The translations under genes were made by a program, and so were the position numbers. Below the pieces are notes generated by a model that saw nothing but the letters and a program-made list of their open reading frames with translations, was not told where the DNA came from and searched no databases. From positions 248,001 through 312,000 of the forward strand of contig JARVKI010000021.1 of the NCBI GenBank assembly GCA_036674765.1: a DNA stretch of 64,000 nt, given 5' to 3'. Positions 33,480 through 44,070 of this stretch are shown here, one piece after another. Source of the DNA: Seiridium cupressi. Lineage: Eukaryota; Ascomycota; Sordariomycetes; Amphisphaeriales; Sporocadaceae. Position 1 is the first letter of the stretch. Every line of letters starts with the position of its first letter.

Positions 33480-34997
33480 TCAGAAAGTCGCAGCAATAGC
33501 TTGCACCCGTCTTGCAACCTCCGCCTTGCTAAGTTCCCGGTCCGTCTCAACCACCACGTTCTCCTTCCCATTGATAGTCACTACCACCACCCATTCAGGG
33601 GCTACCTCACTCGCGATCAGCCTGACACATGTAGCACCCTCTTCCGTGGAGATACCCATGCGGAAGGAGTCCTTTAGCTTCTGCAGCATGACGGACATGG
33701 GAAAAGATGTACGACCCATTCCTGCTGAGCTAGCTCGGCTAAGCATGCCAATGAGAGCGGCAACTTCTTCAACACGCTGAAGTGCTGCGCGCCGTGCCAT
33801 CTCTGCGGGGGAAAGTCCGGCTGGCATGGAGGCCTTTTGCATCTGCTTGAACCGGAGTCGATCCAAGAGGCTCATCTTTGAACCGTCGGGATTGGTCAGG
33901 GGCGACTCTGCGGATGCAGATGTAGTCGAGAGTTTGGTGTCCTTCTCCAGCTTTTTGGCAGCCATTCCTTGCTTCAATTCTGCTAGCCGCTGCTGGCCCT
34001 TGGCAGCAATTGGAGACGCCTTTGCGACAGAATCGCAAGTGGTGATGCTGGACTTGGGTAGGCTCTTGACGAAGCTGGTGACGCACGATTCGGGGCCATC
34101 AGCGATGAATTGAGACCAAAGTTCTTCGAGGTTGCTGCGAAAGATGTCATTGAGTTCCCTCTCATCGAGAGGACCTGATGATTCCGATGAATCAATCTCG
34201 ATGCACGTCTTCATGCGGCCATAGTCTGATAGGGTGAACAATGGCTTGGCTGTCTGCATGTTGAGAACACCTAGACAAATTTTGATGTCTGAGAGACTGA
34301 CGGCTTTCTTACCCCAGGCTCTCGCCACGTTCGGGCAAAGGACACGGAGATCGGCGGGAACATTGGAGCCATTGTGCGCGTAATGTAGTGTGAGAGTCTT
34401 CAGAAGTGATGCGTGAAGATTTACGATGCTGATGAGTTCATCGGGTAAAGTGGATACCGAAGGATTCTCAATATCAGAGCCGGCCTCTGAATTGGCAAGG
34501 GAAGTGTCTGCTGTAAGGGGCGAGGATGCTCGTGATGGGGATGATTCGAGTCGTAGCCTCTTGAAGAGCTTGTCGGTGTTGATGGTGGATTGGTCGGAAT
34601 CGGACACGCTAGGGCTTCTGCCGCGTTTAAGTGACGCGGGCGCAGGACGCGACTTCTTGGATGCCCGGCCACGACCTCGCTTTGCTGGTAATATCTCGCG
34701 GTCCCTGCTTTGTCTAGTCGTAGGAGCGGATAATCGAGTTGGTGCCTCGTCGGCAGAAGAGTCGCTGTCTTCTTGGATGGCTGCAACTGCCTTGCGTTTC
34801 CGGGCTGACGGCGTAATGGCAGCGAGCTTGGCGTCGGTGATTGGTGCAGATGCTGAAGTGATATCTTTCTTCACGTGGCCGCTTCCGACACTCTTGGAGA
34901 CGCGCACGAAGCTGCTGATATACGAGGGGGTTTGTTGTTTGGGAGGAGCGAGTCTGGACTTGACCGCGGGCCTCTGGCGCTTAACAGCAGGCGGCAT
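33480..34997 (-). CDS. cdt1: DNA replication licensing factor Cdt1
   Basis: Loads Mcm2-7 at origins with ORC and Cdc6. Single exon, 505 residues. The N-terminus (1-160) is basic, Ser/Pro-rich and disordered, with several Ser/Thr-Pro and Lys/Arg clusters, fitting regulated degradation and nuclear import. The middle (about 180-320) should be the geminin/MCM-contact winged helix (LPDELISIVNLHASLLKTL, then CPNVARAWGKKAVSLSDIK). The C-terminal winged helix (about 385-500) contains LLDRLRFKQ, RRAALQRVEEVAALIGML and CVRLIASEVAPEWVVVV, the recognisable fungal Cdt1 signature. A possible PCNA-interacting segment near residues 22-31 (QQTPSYISSF) does not match the PIP consensus well. An ACGCGT element lies 240 bp upstream. 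Confidence 0.88.
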   Translation of the reverse strand: MPPAVKRQRPAVKSRLAPPKQQTPSYISSFVRVSKSVGSGHVKKDITSASAPITDAKLAAITPSARKRKAVAAIQEDSDSSADEAPTRLSAPTTRQSRDREILPAKRGRGRASKKSRPAPASLKRGRSPSVSDSDQSTINTDKLFKRLRLESSPSRASSPLTADTSLANSEAGSDIENPSVSTLPDELISIVNLHASLLKTLTLHYAHNGSNVPADLRVLCPNVARAWGKKAVSLSDIKICLGVLNMQTAKPLFTLSDYGRMKTCIEIDSSESSGPLDERELNDIFRSNLEELWSQFIADGPESCVTSFVKSLPKSSITTCDSVAKASPIAAKGQQRLAELKQGMAAKKLEKDTKLSTTSASAESPLTNPDGSKMSLLDRLRFKQMQKASMPAGLSPAEMARRAALQRVEEVAALIGMLSRASSAGMGRTSFPMSVMLQKLKDSFRMGISTEEGATCVRLIASEVAPEWVVVVTINGKENVVVETDRELSKAEVARRVQAIAATF

Positions 34998-37340
34998 GGT
35001 GAGTATAGATTACAAGAAGTAGACAGGAAGTCGCAATTATGATACAGTGATGTAGTTGCGTAACTGCAAGTATCTGAGAACGATTGAAGAAGAAGGTACA
35101 ATGAAATGCAGCTCGCGATTGCAGTCGAATTTGAAGGAGTAGGGAGAAAGCTGGAGGGGCTCGTTTGGAAGGGACGAGCTAAGTGTATCTCATATTTCGT
35201 GACTGACCCACTTCACGATCCTGGCGCGTGTCAAAGACGCGTTCGTGACCGTGTAAAGTGGCCCCGGGGGCTGGGAGTGGGGCAGATCGGACCACTAACG
35301 AGGCGCTTGAAGGGCCGCTCCGGGACGTGGTGAATCGCATATGAACTGCAATAACAATTCGTTTGAACCGACGCAATTGGGATGGAACAGTGTTTATGTT
35401 CCCCGTAAATAAGCCGTTTCCCAAACTGGCATGAGTATTTAATGGTGATTGAGATAGAGCGGTTGTGAGCTTCTCTACGCTCCATGTTTCCCCGCAGACA
35501 TTGGCGGGTAGATCGAAACGCACACTCGAGTCCCAAGTTTAGGTGACAACCAATGTCCAATTGCAGCTATTGTGTCTTTCCAAGTTATTGCATGAATTGC
35601 ATGCAGACTGCCTCCACACCCAGCTTTTGCTCTTTCTTGGCAGGCTATATGTATAGGCATCCTCATTGAGGTCTCCGAACATAAAAGTGGAACCCTACTA
35701 GACGCGCGCGCTAAAGAATTGCCAGATTGGGACGAACACATTTCTAGCACTAATTAGAACCCTTCTTAACGAAGACACCTCTCCTTCGCCCTCACTCGTA
35801 GATTCTCTCCTTTTCTCAATTGCGCAGAGAACTCATTCGATAATCTGTTTAGCGTACCATACCACAAAGACCAGCCTTTGTGGTGCATTGATCATTCCTG
35901 TGACAGCCCAACAATAAGAGACTCATAGGGCTAGGCGTGAGATACGGCTCGTTGTCACTGTTGTTTTGGTCTCTAGATTGGCTTTCTGGGGACTTGTAAG
36001 TAAGAGGTTCACACGCCTGAATTCTCATGGGACCTCATGTATCAGCATCATCTTTCTTTCCTCAATCTTAAACGCGCTGCATTACAGGGTTGCCGCCTCT
36101 GTCAACTCATTTTAGACTATTTCAAACGATCTCCGGTTGACGACGTTTCTCCATGATATGACACACGAGTGGCTCGGGAACAATGCTACATAGAAACGTC
36201 TATTCAAGCTCTCAATACTAAGCTCATGTCTGAAATCGTGTTCCCGTTAATGGCGATAATATGTACAGTACTTGTCGAATACTATTGAAAAAGCATCTGT
36301 GTTCAACACATAGCTAGAGGTTAGTGCGAGAATATTGCTATACAATAGCAATGATCTGAACGCAAGCTCATAACAGGAGCTTCACTTGCTCCATCTCAGG
36401 ATTCGTACCTCTGGAATGTGGGGCCATGTATTCATAAGGATACTGAGAATAACATTGGCAAGTGACAATCCTCAAACCAAACTCTCCTATATACGCCAGT
36501 CTTGTATTTGATGTTATCAACTTGACCCCGTTGCTCACTTGCCAACTTCTCCTGTGTACGCGAATGACCAAGGTGTTGCGATCACGAGCACGTCAACTAC
36601 CACTCAGCGCGCGCTCCCAGCCTTCCCACTCAACTTATCGAAGTGTATTCCGACTATGGATTTGGAGAAGTGTGCATACTATCACACGGGAACTTGGCTA
36701 TCGCGATCCTACAGTGACGGTCTCCGTCATAACTCCAAACACCTGTTCGTAATTTTCACCGTGTTAAACGCCATATCAAAGCACAGCGAGCTGACCATAA
36801 GAAACGACGGCGTGACAACTGCCGTCCTTACCACGTGGCTAGCGACACGAGTCCCTATGGTGGGTCTCCATCCGTTTCTGTGCCGCAATAATTGTTTGTA
36901 GATTTTGAACGAGGGTCGCATAGCTAGGTACCCGTCGAAGGCCTGAGCTGTACTAAAATCCACTTTAGCTTTAGGAGCAAGTCAAACTTCACACGTGCAA
37001 TTGAAATGAAGCTTTGAACGGCAGTCCGTAAATTAGAAATGAATCGAGACCGTGTTTATTATCGCCAGTGTTGGTATCTACTCAGACCAATGAATTATAA
37101 ACGCACATCATACACCTAATGATGACCTGCACTCGGCGTGTTGGCCCTCCCAATGACCCCTGAAACCATGATGCTGATTTTTTGTACACCTTGACTCCCA
37201 AATGACTTTGTTCTCTTCCCCGCTTCGCTTGCTGAAGAAAGAGACATTGCGATACCATGCAAATGAAACGGCCATAAAAAACAACGAACAGGAACCATCC
37301 CCTGCTGTCCAACTTTGCACAAGAGTGACACATGTCAACC
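34998..37340. other. Intergenic region upstream of cdt1
   Basis: Promoter of cdt1 at the left end (including an ACGCGT box at 35237). The rest is about 2 kb of AT-rich sequence with no gene I can support. Confidence 0.4.
35237..35242. promoter_or_regulatory. MluI cell-cycle box (ACGCGT) in cdt1 promoter
   Basis: ACGCGT is the binding core of the G1/S factor MBF, which drives cdt1 in fission yeast. It lies 240 bp upstream of the cdt1 start, with a ggcgcgtg motif 14 bp away. A six-base palindrome occurs by chance many times in 64 kb, so this is suggestive only. Confidence 0.35.
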
Positions 37341-37782
37341 TCAGCGACATATCGAGCTTCGCCACTGATCAGGTTGGTGGAAGCTCACAGGGCTCGGCGG
37401 GGGAGGAGCAGGGACATCCCAATCTCGCTCATTAATGCTGCGTGTCGGGGTTGCTGAGCTGTTATTGGTGCTGCTATTCGATGCCAGGCTCTCATTCAGG
37501 CTGGCAAATAGAGCCTCAGATGTGACTAGGCGCATGCCCTTGCGCGGAGGCGTGATGGGTACTGGTGCTGCGATTTGACTAGGCATCTCGAGCGGCAGCG
37601 AGTCACTGATATCAGATGTGAGTATATGGAATCGATCTACCATATAGCATAGAATCGTGAGAATACAGCTTATTTGCCGATCCGAGAGGCTAAGAAGGTT
37701 CAGACTTACATGTTCCCTCGAGTTTGGCGTGTTCCTCAGTCCTGAGCAGAAGGTTGGTGTAGAGTTGGGCTCCAAATGCCGA
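37341..37782 (-). CDS. Small hypothetical protein, 5' end unresolved
   Basis: Not recognised. An exon 37782-37710 (SAFGAQLYTNLLLRTEEHAK...) after a ttcaag acceptor can be joined to 37636-37341 over a 73-bp intron, reaching MPSQIAAPVPITPPRKGMRL and a Ser/Asn-rich tail with a PPPPSP stretch. The stronger-looking CAG acceptor further in does not keep the frame, so the splice is uncertain. No ATG is found on this strand from 37786 to about 38190, so the start must be in a distant exon, or translation begins at the ATG at 37586 giving 81 residues. The Ser/Pro-rich C-terminus suggests a disordered regulatory protein. Confidence 0.4.
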
Positions 37783-40700
37783 CTTGAAGAGAGAGCAGAT
37801 AGTCTATGTTATGGAGTGACAGGGAGACTAGACCACTCTGCGTGATAAACCTTGCAACGGGTCGAATGGACGGGGGTTAAAAAGAAGAAGATTCGATGTT
37901 TGTAGTGAAAAAGGGGAAAAGAGAGAAGCGGCAAAGGCTGCAGAGATGACGTTGATGTATGGTTGTCGGGTTGGAGGCTGAGGCGAGTTGGGAAAGAGCG
38001 GTGGGTGTAAGTCAAACCCGCCGCAGAAAAGCTGTGGAAGGAGGCGATGTCGTGTCTGAGCCTTGTTCCGAGCCAGAAGCCCAGTGTCTCTCGGAAGAAT
38101 GCAGCGAGGTGAGGCTCTAGTCTACGGTTTCTAGGATGGCCGGCTTGGGAGTTTGAGTTCCGAGAATGCTGGGAAAGTTGATTCAGTGTCTAGCACGCAT
38201 CAGAGTTTGTTGCGGCAGGGTAGAATTCAATGGGCTCGAGTAAGTTGCCTCCAGAGATATAACGGAATGAACGGACAGGTCAGACTGGGGCCACTGCGAT
38301 ATTTAAGGTCGGGAGAGCAAGTCGACAGGGGAATAATGCCATTAAATTGGCAATGGGGGCATAAAACACGCAGGTCTGGGGATGACAATGTTAGACACAA
38401 ACAGCCACGTTCCGCCCCGGCATGTTCTTTGCCATTCCTGGCTCCTGCCCCAGATTTGGGGGGGTTTTGTGGATTCTGGAGCCAAAAGCTGGGGTCACAA
38501 ATCGGTTTGTGGCACGCCAGTCCCAGGGGATGACGGGAATTCAGGCGCGACGCATTTGCCGTTGATGTGATGTGGCATGTAACTGTGTAAGCCAATGATG
38601 GACGGGGCGGGCCCCGGGCTAGGAATCAAATGCGTGATGTTGGTTTTCGTTGGCCCTACGAGGGACAGTTGGCACACTGAGACTGATTGCCAGTCCCACT
38701 GGCGACCAAGCTTTGATAGACAGGGCGGACAGATGCCCTCCAGCACCTGCAGGCAGCTCAAATCACGTTTTTCCCTTACGTTGGCTCTTCAAGCTGGACC
38801 AGTGCCTAGCCCTTGTCCATGGCCATGCCCAAGTCCTTGCCTGCGCGCTGTCATAGGTGGAAGATGGGCACGGCCAAATCATGCCATTTTTCGCTGCCAG
38901 ATTGCTTAGTTGCTGCTTTGGTGGTGGAGGTTTTTTCAAGGTTCAGTGCTCCCCGATCAGTCGCAACTTGTTACAGGGGCCTCCAAGCCGCCCCAAACTT
39001 CTTTGGTCCAGCGCCTGTCCGCTTTCCGACTTCCCCGGATTGACTCCCCACAAAAAAAGAACACGGCTGTGGAGAGAAGCTACGTGCAGAACAAGTCTGG
39101 GACGAGGAAACCCCCAGGCTTGGTGGGGCTTGCTTTCACGCTTCTGGGCCTTCCCGTCCTGTCCACCGGTGAGCCTGTCAACCAGGATTTCCAAAGGTGC
39201 GCCCACTAGGCTTTTGGCTTCCACGGCGGTCCATCATCAGCCTTCAGCGTAGCTGACGGGACTGGCGCATAACAGATGCAGAGAATTATTGGAAGGAGCT
39301 GAAGGAATAACCCTCGGTTTAGGGGCCAAGGGCCGGGGCCGCTACTATTTCCGTCTTGCACGTAAGCCCAAGGTCGGAATCATTCTCACGGATCGCGGAT
39401 TCAGTGGGGAAGCCGTTTTCTTCTCCAGCAAATCTCTGGCTGAGGTTACAGTGAAGGCCACCCAATACCACTTGTCCTTGTCGATTTAGCAAACGAGTTA
39501 TCGATGTTGGGCAGGAGAAGTGAGCACCTCTCGGCAGCGCACTGCAGTTCCAATGAAAGATTTCGCTTCTTCTGGAGCCAAATCAAATCTCGGGCTGATA
39601 GGGATAAATGAATACGAGATGGCCGACCGCTGAGGATCTGTGCCTGTCATATTTCCCCATCGGGCACGAAAACATGCCTTGCCTTGGTCGAGCGTGGGGG
39701 ATACATCAGCCACCCGCCCATCCGAGATGCAAGGCTTACGGGCCTCGATCTATGTAACGGCGGTGCCCTCGTGTCGCTGCTTGTGCACTTCTGACATGTC
39801 TTCCCAGGCAAATCGCCAAGCGTCACGCCAAAGGACACCTGCCCCCTACACTCAAGTCTACTTCCACGTCGGGTACCATCCGTTGTCCTACTGTACCCCA
39901 ACGTTTTTCTCGAGCCCTGCCACGAGAAGTGTGCAGCCGAAATTCCTCGGACTGGCCCAGTGTCACAGGCCTGCTTCACTTTGAGGGCATTCCTAAAGGT
40001 AAGATACCGGTATTTAATGTCCGGGACAGCGCCAAGCGATCGGGTGCTCCTGAAATTGCTCCACAGCAGGCATGACGAAAATCTTGTGGGGTGCATAAGA
40101 ATCGCGTGGCATCGTACCCGCATTTCGTGGCCTCGGCTCCACACCCCCCAGCTTCTTTCTGGACCTTCTCGCCCTCTTTCTTTCCACTGCGTATAAACTG
40201 CATGTCTCATCTCTCCGGCTGCGCATCAGCTTCCTTTCCAACTTGCGGTGAGGAGACCGTTGCTTCCATTTGAAAACGTCTCGGAAACCCCCAATCGATC
40301 GATCTAGCCAGATGTAGGAGGTGAGATCTCGAATTGCTGCTTCTCACCGCTAAAGGCGGACATTTCATAGCGAATGTGGACAAAGGCATCCAAAGCTGTC
40401 GGCGTACTTTGAAATGTTTAACACCTCATAGGCCAGCATCTAGGCAGATGGTTTATTGCGTGGCATCCTGCCTGCTTACGGTCTTGCGGGAATTCTGGAA
40501 TGTTGACAACCTCGGAGACAGACATGGGAGTTTGGCAATGGCGGTGAGCTATTCAATTCCGGTTCCATGAGCAAGGCAGTCTCAAATGCATCAAACATGT
40601 CCAAGAAACAACGCAATGGTAAATGAAGTATTGGTGTACTTGGGGAAGAGGAGTATTTACTAGATCGAGTCCCATACCCAAGATATCAGTCCAGTGCCAC

Positions 40701-42846
40701 TCTAGATTGGTCCCAGGGCCTCCCCAGTATCCGCAACGGTTTTCAAATAATATATGGTCGAAATCACAAAAATCAGGACCAGACCATTGTCTAGGGGCTA
40801 CCAGTAAGCACAAGAGGCTCGGAAGTCTTTCCTAGTCTTTTAGGCCCCTTTCAGTCTTCGATTCTTCTATAGTTCTCTAAAACTTTTCCCTGCTGCTAGA
40901 CTGAAGGGATACAAGAGTCATCCATGGATGAATTCAAGTTATCCTCTTCGCATGAAACGTACTCAAAATACCGAGCCTATAATTGAGACCGAAGCTATGT
41001 CCTTCTGCAAACGCGAGAGCTAAGACACACCCGATCTAATGAACGCAGTGTTATCGCACCGTACATACTCTTTTCTCGATATATATGCCATATCGCGATA
41101 AAACATAGCCTCTTTTGCTACTACTTTAAGGGATTCACCTGTTCCTCTGGCCAAGCACGGAAAGACACTTTATCATCATTTGTTACGATCAATGGTGAGC
41201 CGCGTTGTCCACGGCTGACAAGGTTAAAGATGGCGTCAAGCGTACCTTACCGCCAGCGGGAAGGATCGCAAGTTCCGGGCCCATTAGATGTAAGAGGATG
41301 AAGTCGAGTCGTCACATTTATAACGAGTGCTGTTAGGTTACTTGTCTCCGATTTGATAGGAACCCACTGACAACTACATTCAATCTGATGAGATCGATAC
41401 GAAACAAGGCGAAAACAAAGCTTACTCGCCTTGAGTATTCATTTGGGTGCCAAACATGCTGCTCGTTGCCCACATCCTTTCCGAGGGACTGTCTACATAA
41501 GGGTTTCGATGACAACAACTGCCGTGCCGTCTTATGGCGCAGTTCCTGTGCATGCTTTGAAGCAGAGATCGACTGGCCGCCATGTCTACCGACTGGTCAA
41601 TGAGATTCTCGACGAGAAATCGCGCGTGGCAACGTGGCATGGGAACCGAATACATAAGTCACTTCTCGTATGAGACTTCACTGTATTTTTATCCAGATCC
41701 CTTAACTTAGCTGCAGTTATGCAAGTTGAATGGCCACGACGACTAGTTCATCGAATACAAGCCAGAGATGTTAATGTATACAATGCAGCAATATCACATA
41801 TAGGGTGGATACATGCTTAAGATCCTACAGATAAGGGAAACTACATGCAACTAGTCGCGCGGCTGGACTTCTAGCAAGGCCGCTTCTGGTGTCTTCGGCC
41901 CAAGCTCTCCGTCAACGGTCTGCTGTACGTTACTACTTGACGCTGTGAAGCATTATCGTAGCCTATCCTCTGCCTGTTCTCTTTCATTGTAACTAGGCGC
42001 AGAAATGACATGCTCTTGACTTATGCTTACTAGCATCAACCTACTGCAAGACCCTGTCTCAACTTCTACTATCTTGAAGGAAATTTTATTGAGATGAAGC
42101 TTCAGTGAAGAACACGTGAAGACTATGAGCTATTCATGTCCGGAAAGTCCCGTCAAGAGCGAGAAAGCTTGAGCTGTACAACTCTATAAGATTAGCATCG
42201 ATCTGTACGACCGGAGGTGGATTATTTCTGCGGGCAACTATGTTACTGTCTAACACATGAAGCCGCCGTCTCCGGCTTTTGAGCATCCTGGTCCAAGGCT
42301 GTGTCGGCTTTTGACTGTCGCAGCGTGCAGTCTCAATCTTGGTGCGTTACCAATGTGCTCGGCGCAGATCTCATCAGGCTATCATATAACAGTCTAATAA
42401 TCCTGTTAGGCAGATGTTTGGAACTGGCGAATCGGGTTTTGCAAATCTCTCGGACGAGGCATCGGAGGAAACCTGTAGTGATTGTGGATCATGCTTATCC
42501 ACCCGGAGCGTGAGGTTGATCGGGTCCGAACTGGTTTTCGGCACCGAACACGAAGAATAGGGACGAAAGACTACTCATTTTCACTCTATCATGCTCGATT
42601 GTCTCTTTGATGATGAGTCATATTGAGAAAATAGATCCAAAACTTCAGGCTACCATAAATTCGAAATCAGGACACACAGGCAGTGACCGGCACCCACAGC
42701 TGAGATGCAGTTCATAGAAAATGCCAAGGAGCACGCTTCATTGTTGGGCTTCCGTTAACATCACCATTGACAAAAGTGTAAAGATATAAATCAACTCAGG
42801 ATATCAAGACACGCAGCCCACCGGCACCCTGGCACATAGACGCAGC
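37783..42846. other. 5-kb region without a supportable gene
   Basis: 37800-38200 is probably leader sequence for the small minus-strand gene (pyrimidine-rich on that strand). From 38200 to 42846 many short readings overlap on both strands and none shows a domain, a signal peptide or consistent splicing. The last 200 bp is the monooxygenase promoter. Confidence 0.35.
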
Positions 42847-44070
42847 ATGGCACCAGTATTAATCATCGGTGGCGGCATCTCCGGTCTCTGCCTAGCCCAA
42901 GCTCTTTCCAAACTCAAGATCGACTTCAAAGTATTTGAGCGGGACCCTAGCACCAATTTCCGAGGCCAGGGTTACCGCATTCGGCTCGCCATTGGGACGG
43001 ATGTGATTAAACAAGTCACGCCGCCTAATGTTGCCAAGCTCTTCGCAGACACCTGCGCGATTGACCCTCAGTCTATGCAGAAGTTCAACGCCATCACTCA
43101 TGAACCCATACCAAGCCAGTTTGGTGGAGAGGCGAGACTAAAGATCTGGGCGAAGGGCACGCCTTCCACGGTTGACCGTGCGACCCTCCGTGATGTCCTA
43201 ACGACTGATATTGGGGAAAGGATAATGTTCGGGAAGTCATTCACAAGGTACGAGGTCGATGAGAATGGGGTTACTGCATATTTCTCTGATGGCACTTCGG
43301 AGAGAGGGAGCCTGCTCGTAGGCGCTGAAGGCAAGAACTCGCGAGTTGCTAAACAGCTTGCCCCCAAGAATCCTCTGCTCAATACCGAGGGCCGCATATT
43401 CTATGGCAAGACTCCCCTGACCACCGATTTGAGGGAACTCTCTTCTATTCGAGGTTGGAATGGCATGCAGGTATTCGAAGACCGGAAGGCCGATAGGTCG
43501 CCTTTACTCATGTTTCATGAGAACATCTGTTGGAGCGACGAGATACGGAACGGCATCAAGGATATCAGCTTGCCTCCGGACTACATATACTGGGTCCTTG
43601 TAACTCAGTTTTCGAATCTCCCCTGGTCAGACGAGGAGCTCGCCAGTTTCAATGCAGGTCGCGCAGCCGAGGCAACCCTTGCCTTGACGAGGGACTGGAA
43701 TAGCGATATTCGAAGTGTGTTCGAGCATCAAGACAAGTCGCAAGTGGCAGTTCTAAAGATCACCTCAGCCCCTCCGGAAATCCAAGCATGGGACAGCTCA
43801 CGCTTCGTGACCATCATCGGCGATGCGGCACACGCGATGCCACCTACAGGCGCTTCAGGGGCAAATACTGCACTCAAGGACGTCGAGCTGCTAGTCGCTC
43901 AGATTGAGAAGCATAGCATCGACGGTTTGAAAGCTGAAGACATCAGAGCCTATGAGGATGAGATGCGCAAGTATGCTTCAGACTTCTTGAAGCTGAGCTT
44001 CGGAGCAGCTGCAACTATGCTCGGCCAGAAGCCCATGGAGGAGCTTAAGCCTGTGACGAATCGATGGTGA
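42847..44070 (+). CDS. FAD-dependent monooxygenase (PHBH-fold)
   Basis: Group A flavin monooxygenase of the salicylate/zeaxanthin-epoxidase-like type; the substrate is unknown. Single exon, 407 residues. The N-terminal Rossmann motif is GGGISG (8-13) with the ribose-binding acidic residue in FKVFERD. The middle DG-like motif is in SLLVGAEGKNSRVAKQL. The C-terminal FAD motif is IIGDAAHAMPPTGASGANTALKD, with D326. There is no transmembrane segment, so it should be soluble. It stands alone between two gene-poor stretches. Such orphan copies often act in degradation of aromatics or as strays from secondary-metabolite clusters; no partner genes are seen. Confidence 0.9.
   Translation: MAPVLIIGGGISGLCLAQALSKLKIDFKVFERDPSTNFRGQGYRIRLAIGTDVIKQVTPPNVAKLFADTCAIDPQSMQKFNAITHEPIPSQFGGEARLKIWAKGTPSTVDRATLRDVLTTDIGERIMFGKSFTRYEVDENGVTAYFSDGTSERGSLLVGAEGKNSRVAKQLAPKNPLLNTEGRIFYGKTPLTTDLRELSSIRGWNGMQVFEDRKADRSPLLMFHENICWSDEIRNGIKDISLPPDYIYWVLVTQFSNLPWSDEELASFNAGRAAEATLALTRDWNSDIRSVFEHQDKSQVAVLKITSAPPEIQAWDSSRFVTIIGDAAHAMPPTGASGANTALKDVELLVAQIEKHSIDGLKAEDIRAYEDEMRKYASDFLKLSFGAAATMLGQKPMEELKPVTNRW

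Noticed and set aside
39647..40210. 187-codon minus-strand open reading
   Set aside because: No domain, low-complexity basic composition, overlapping plus-strand readings of equal quality; probably chance.
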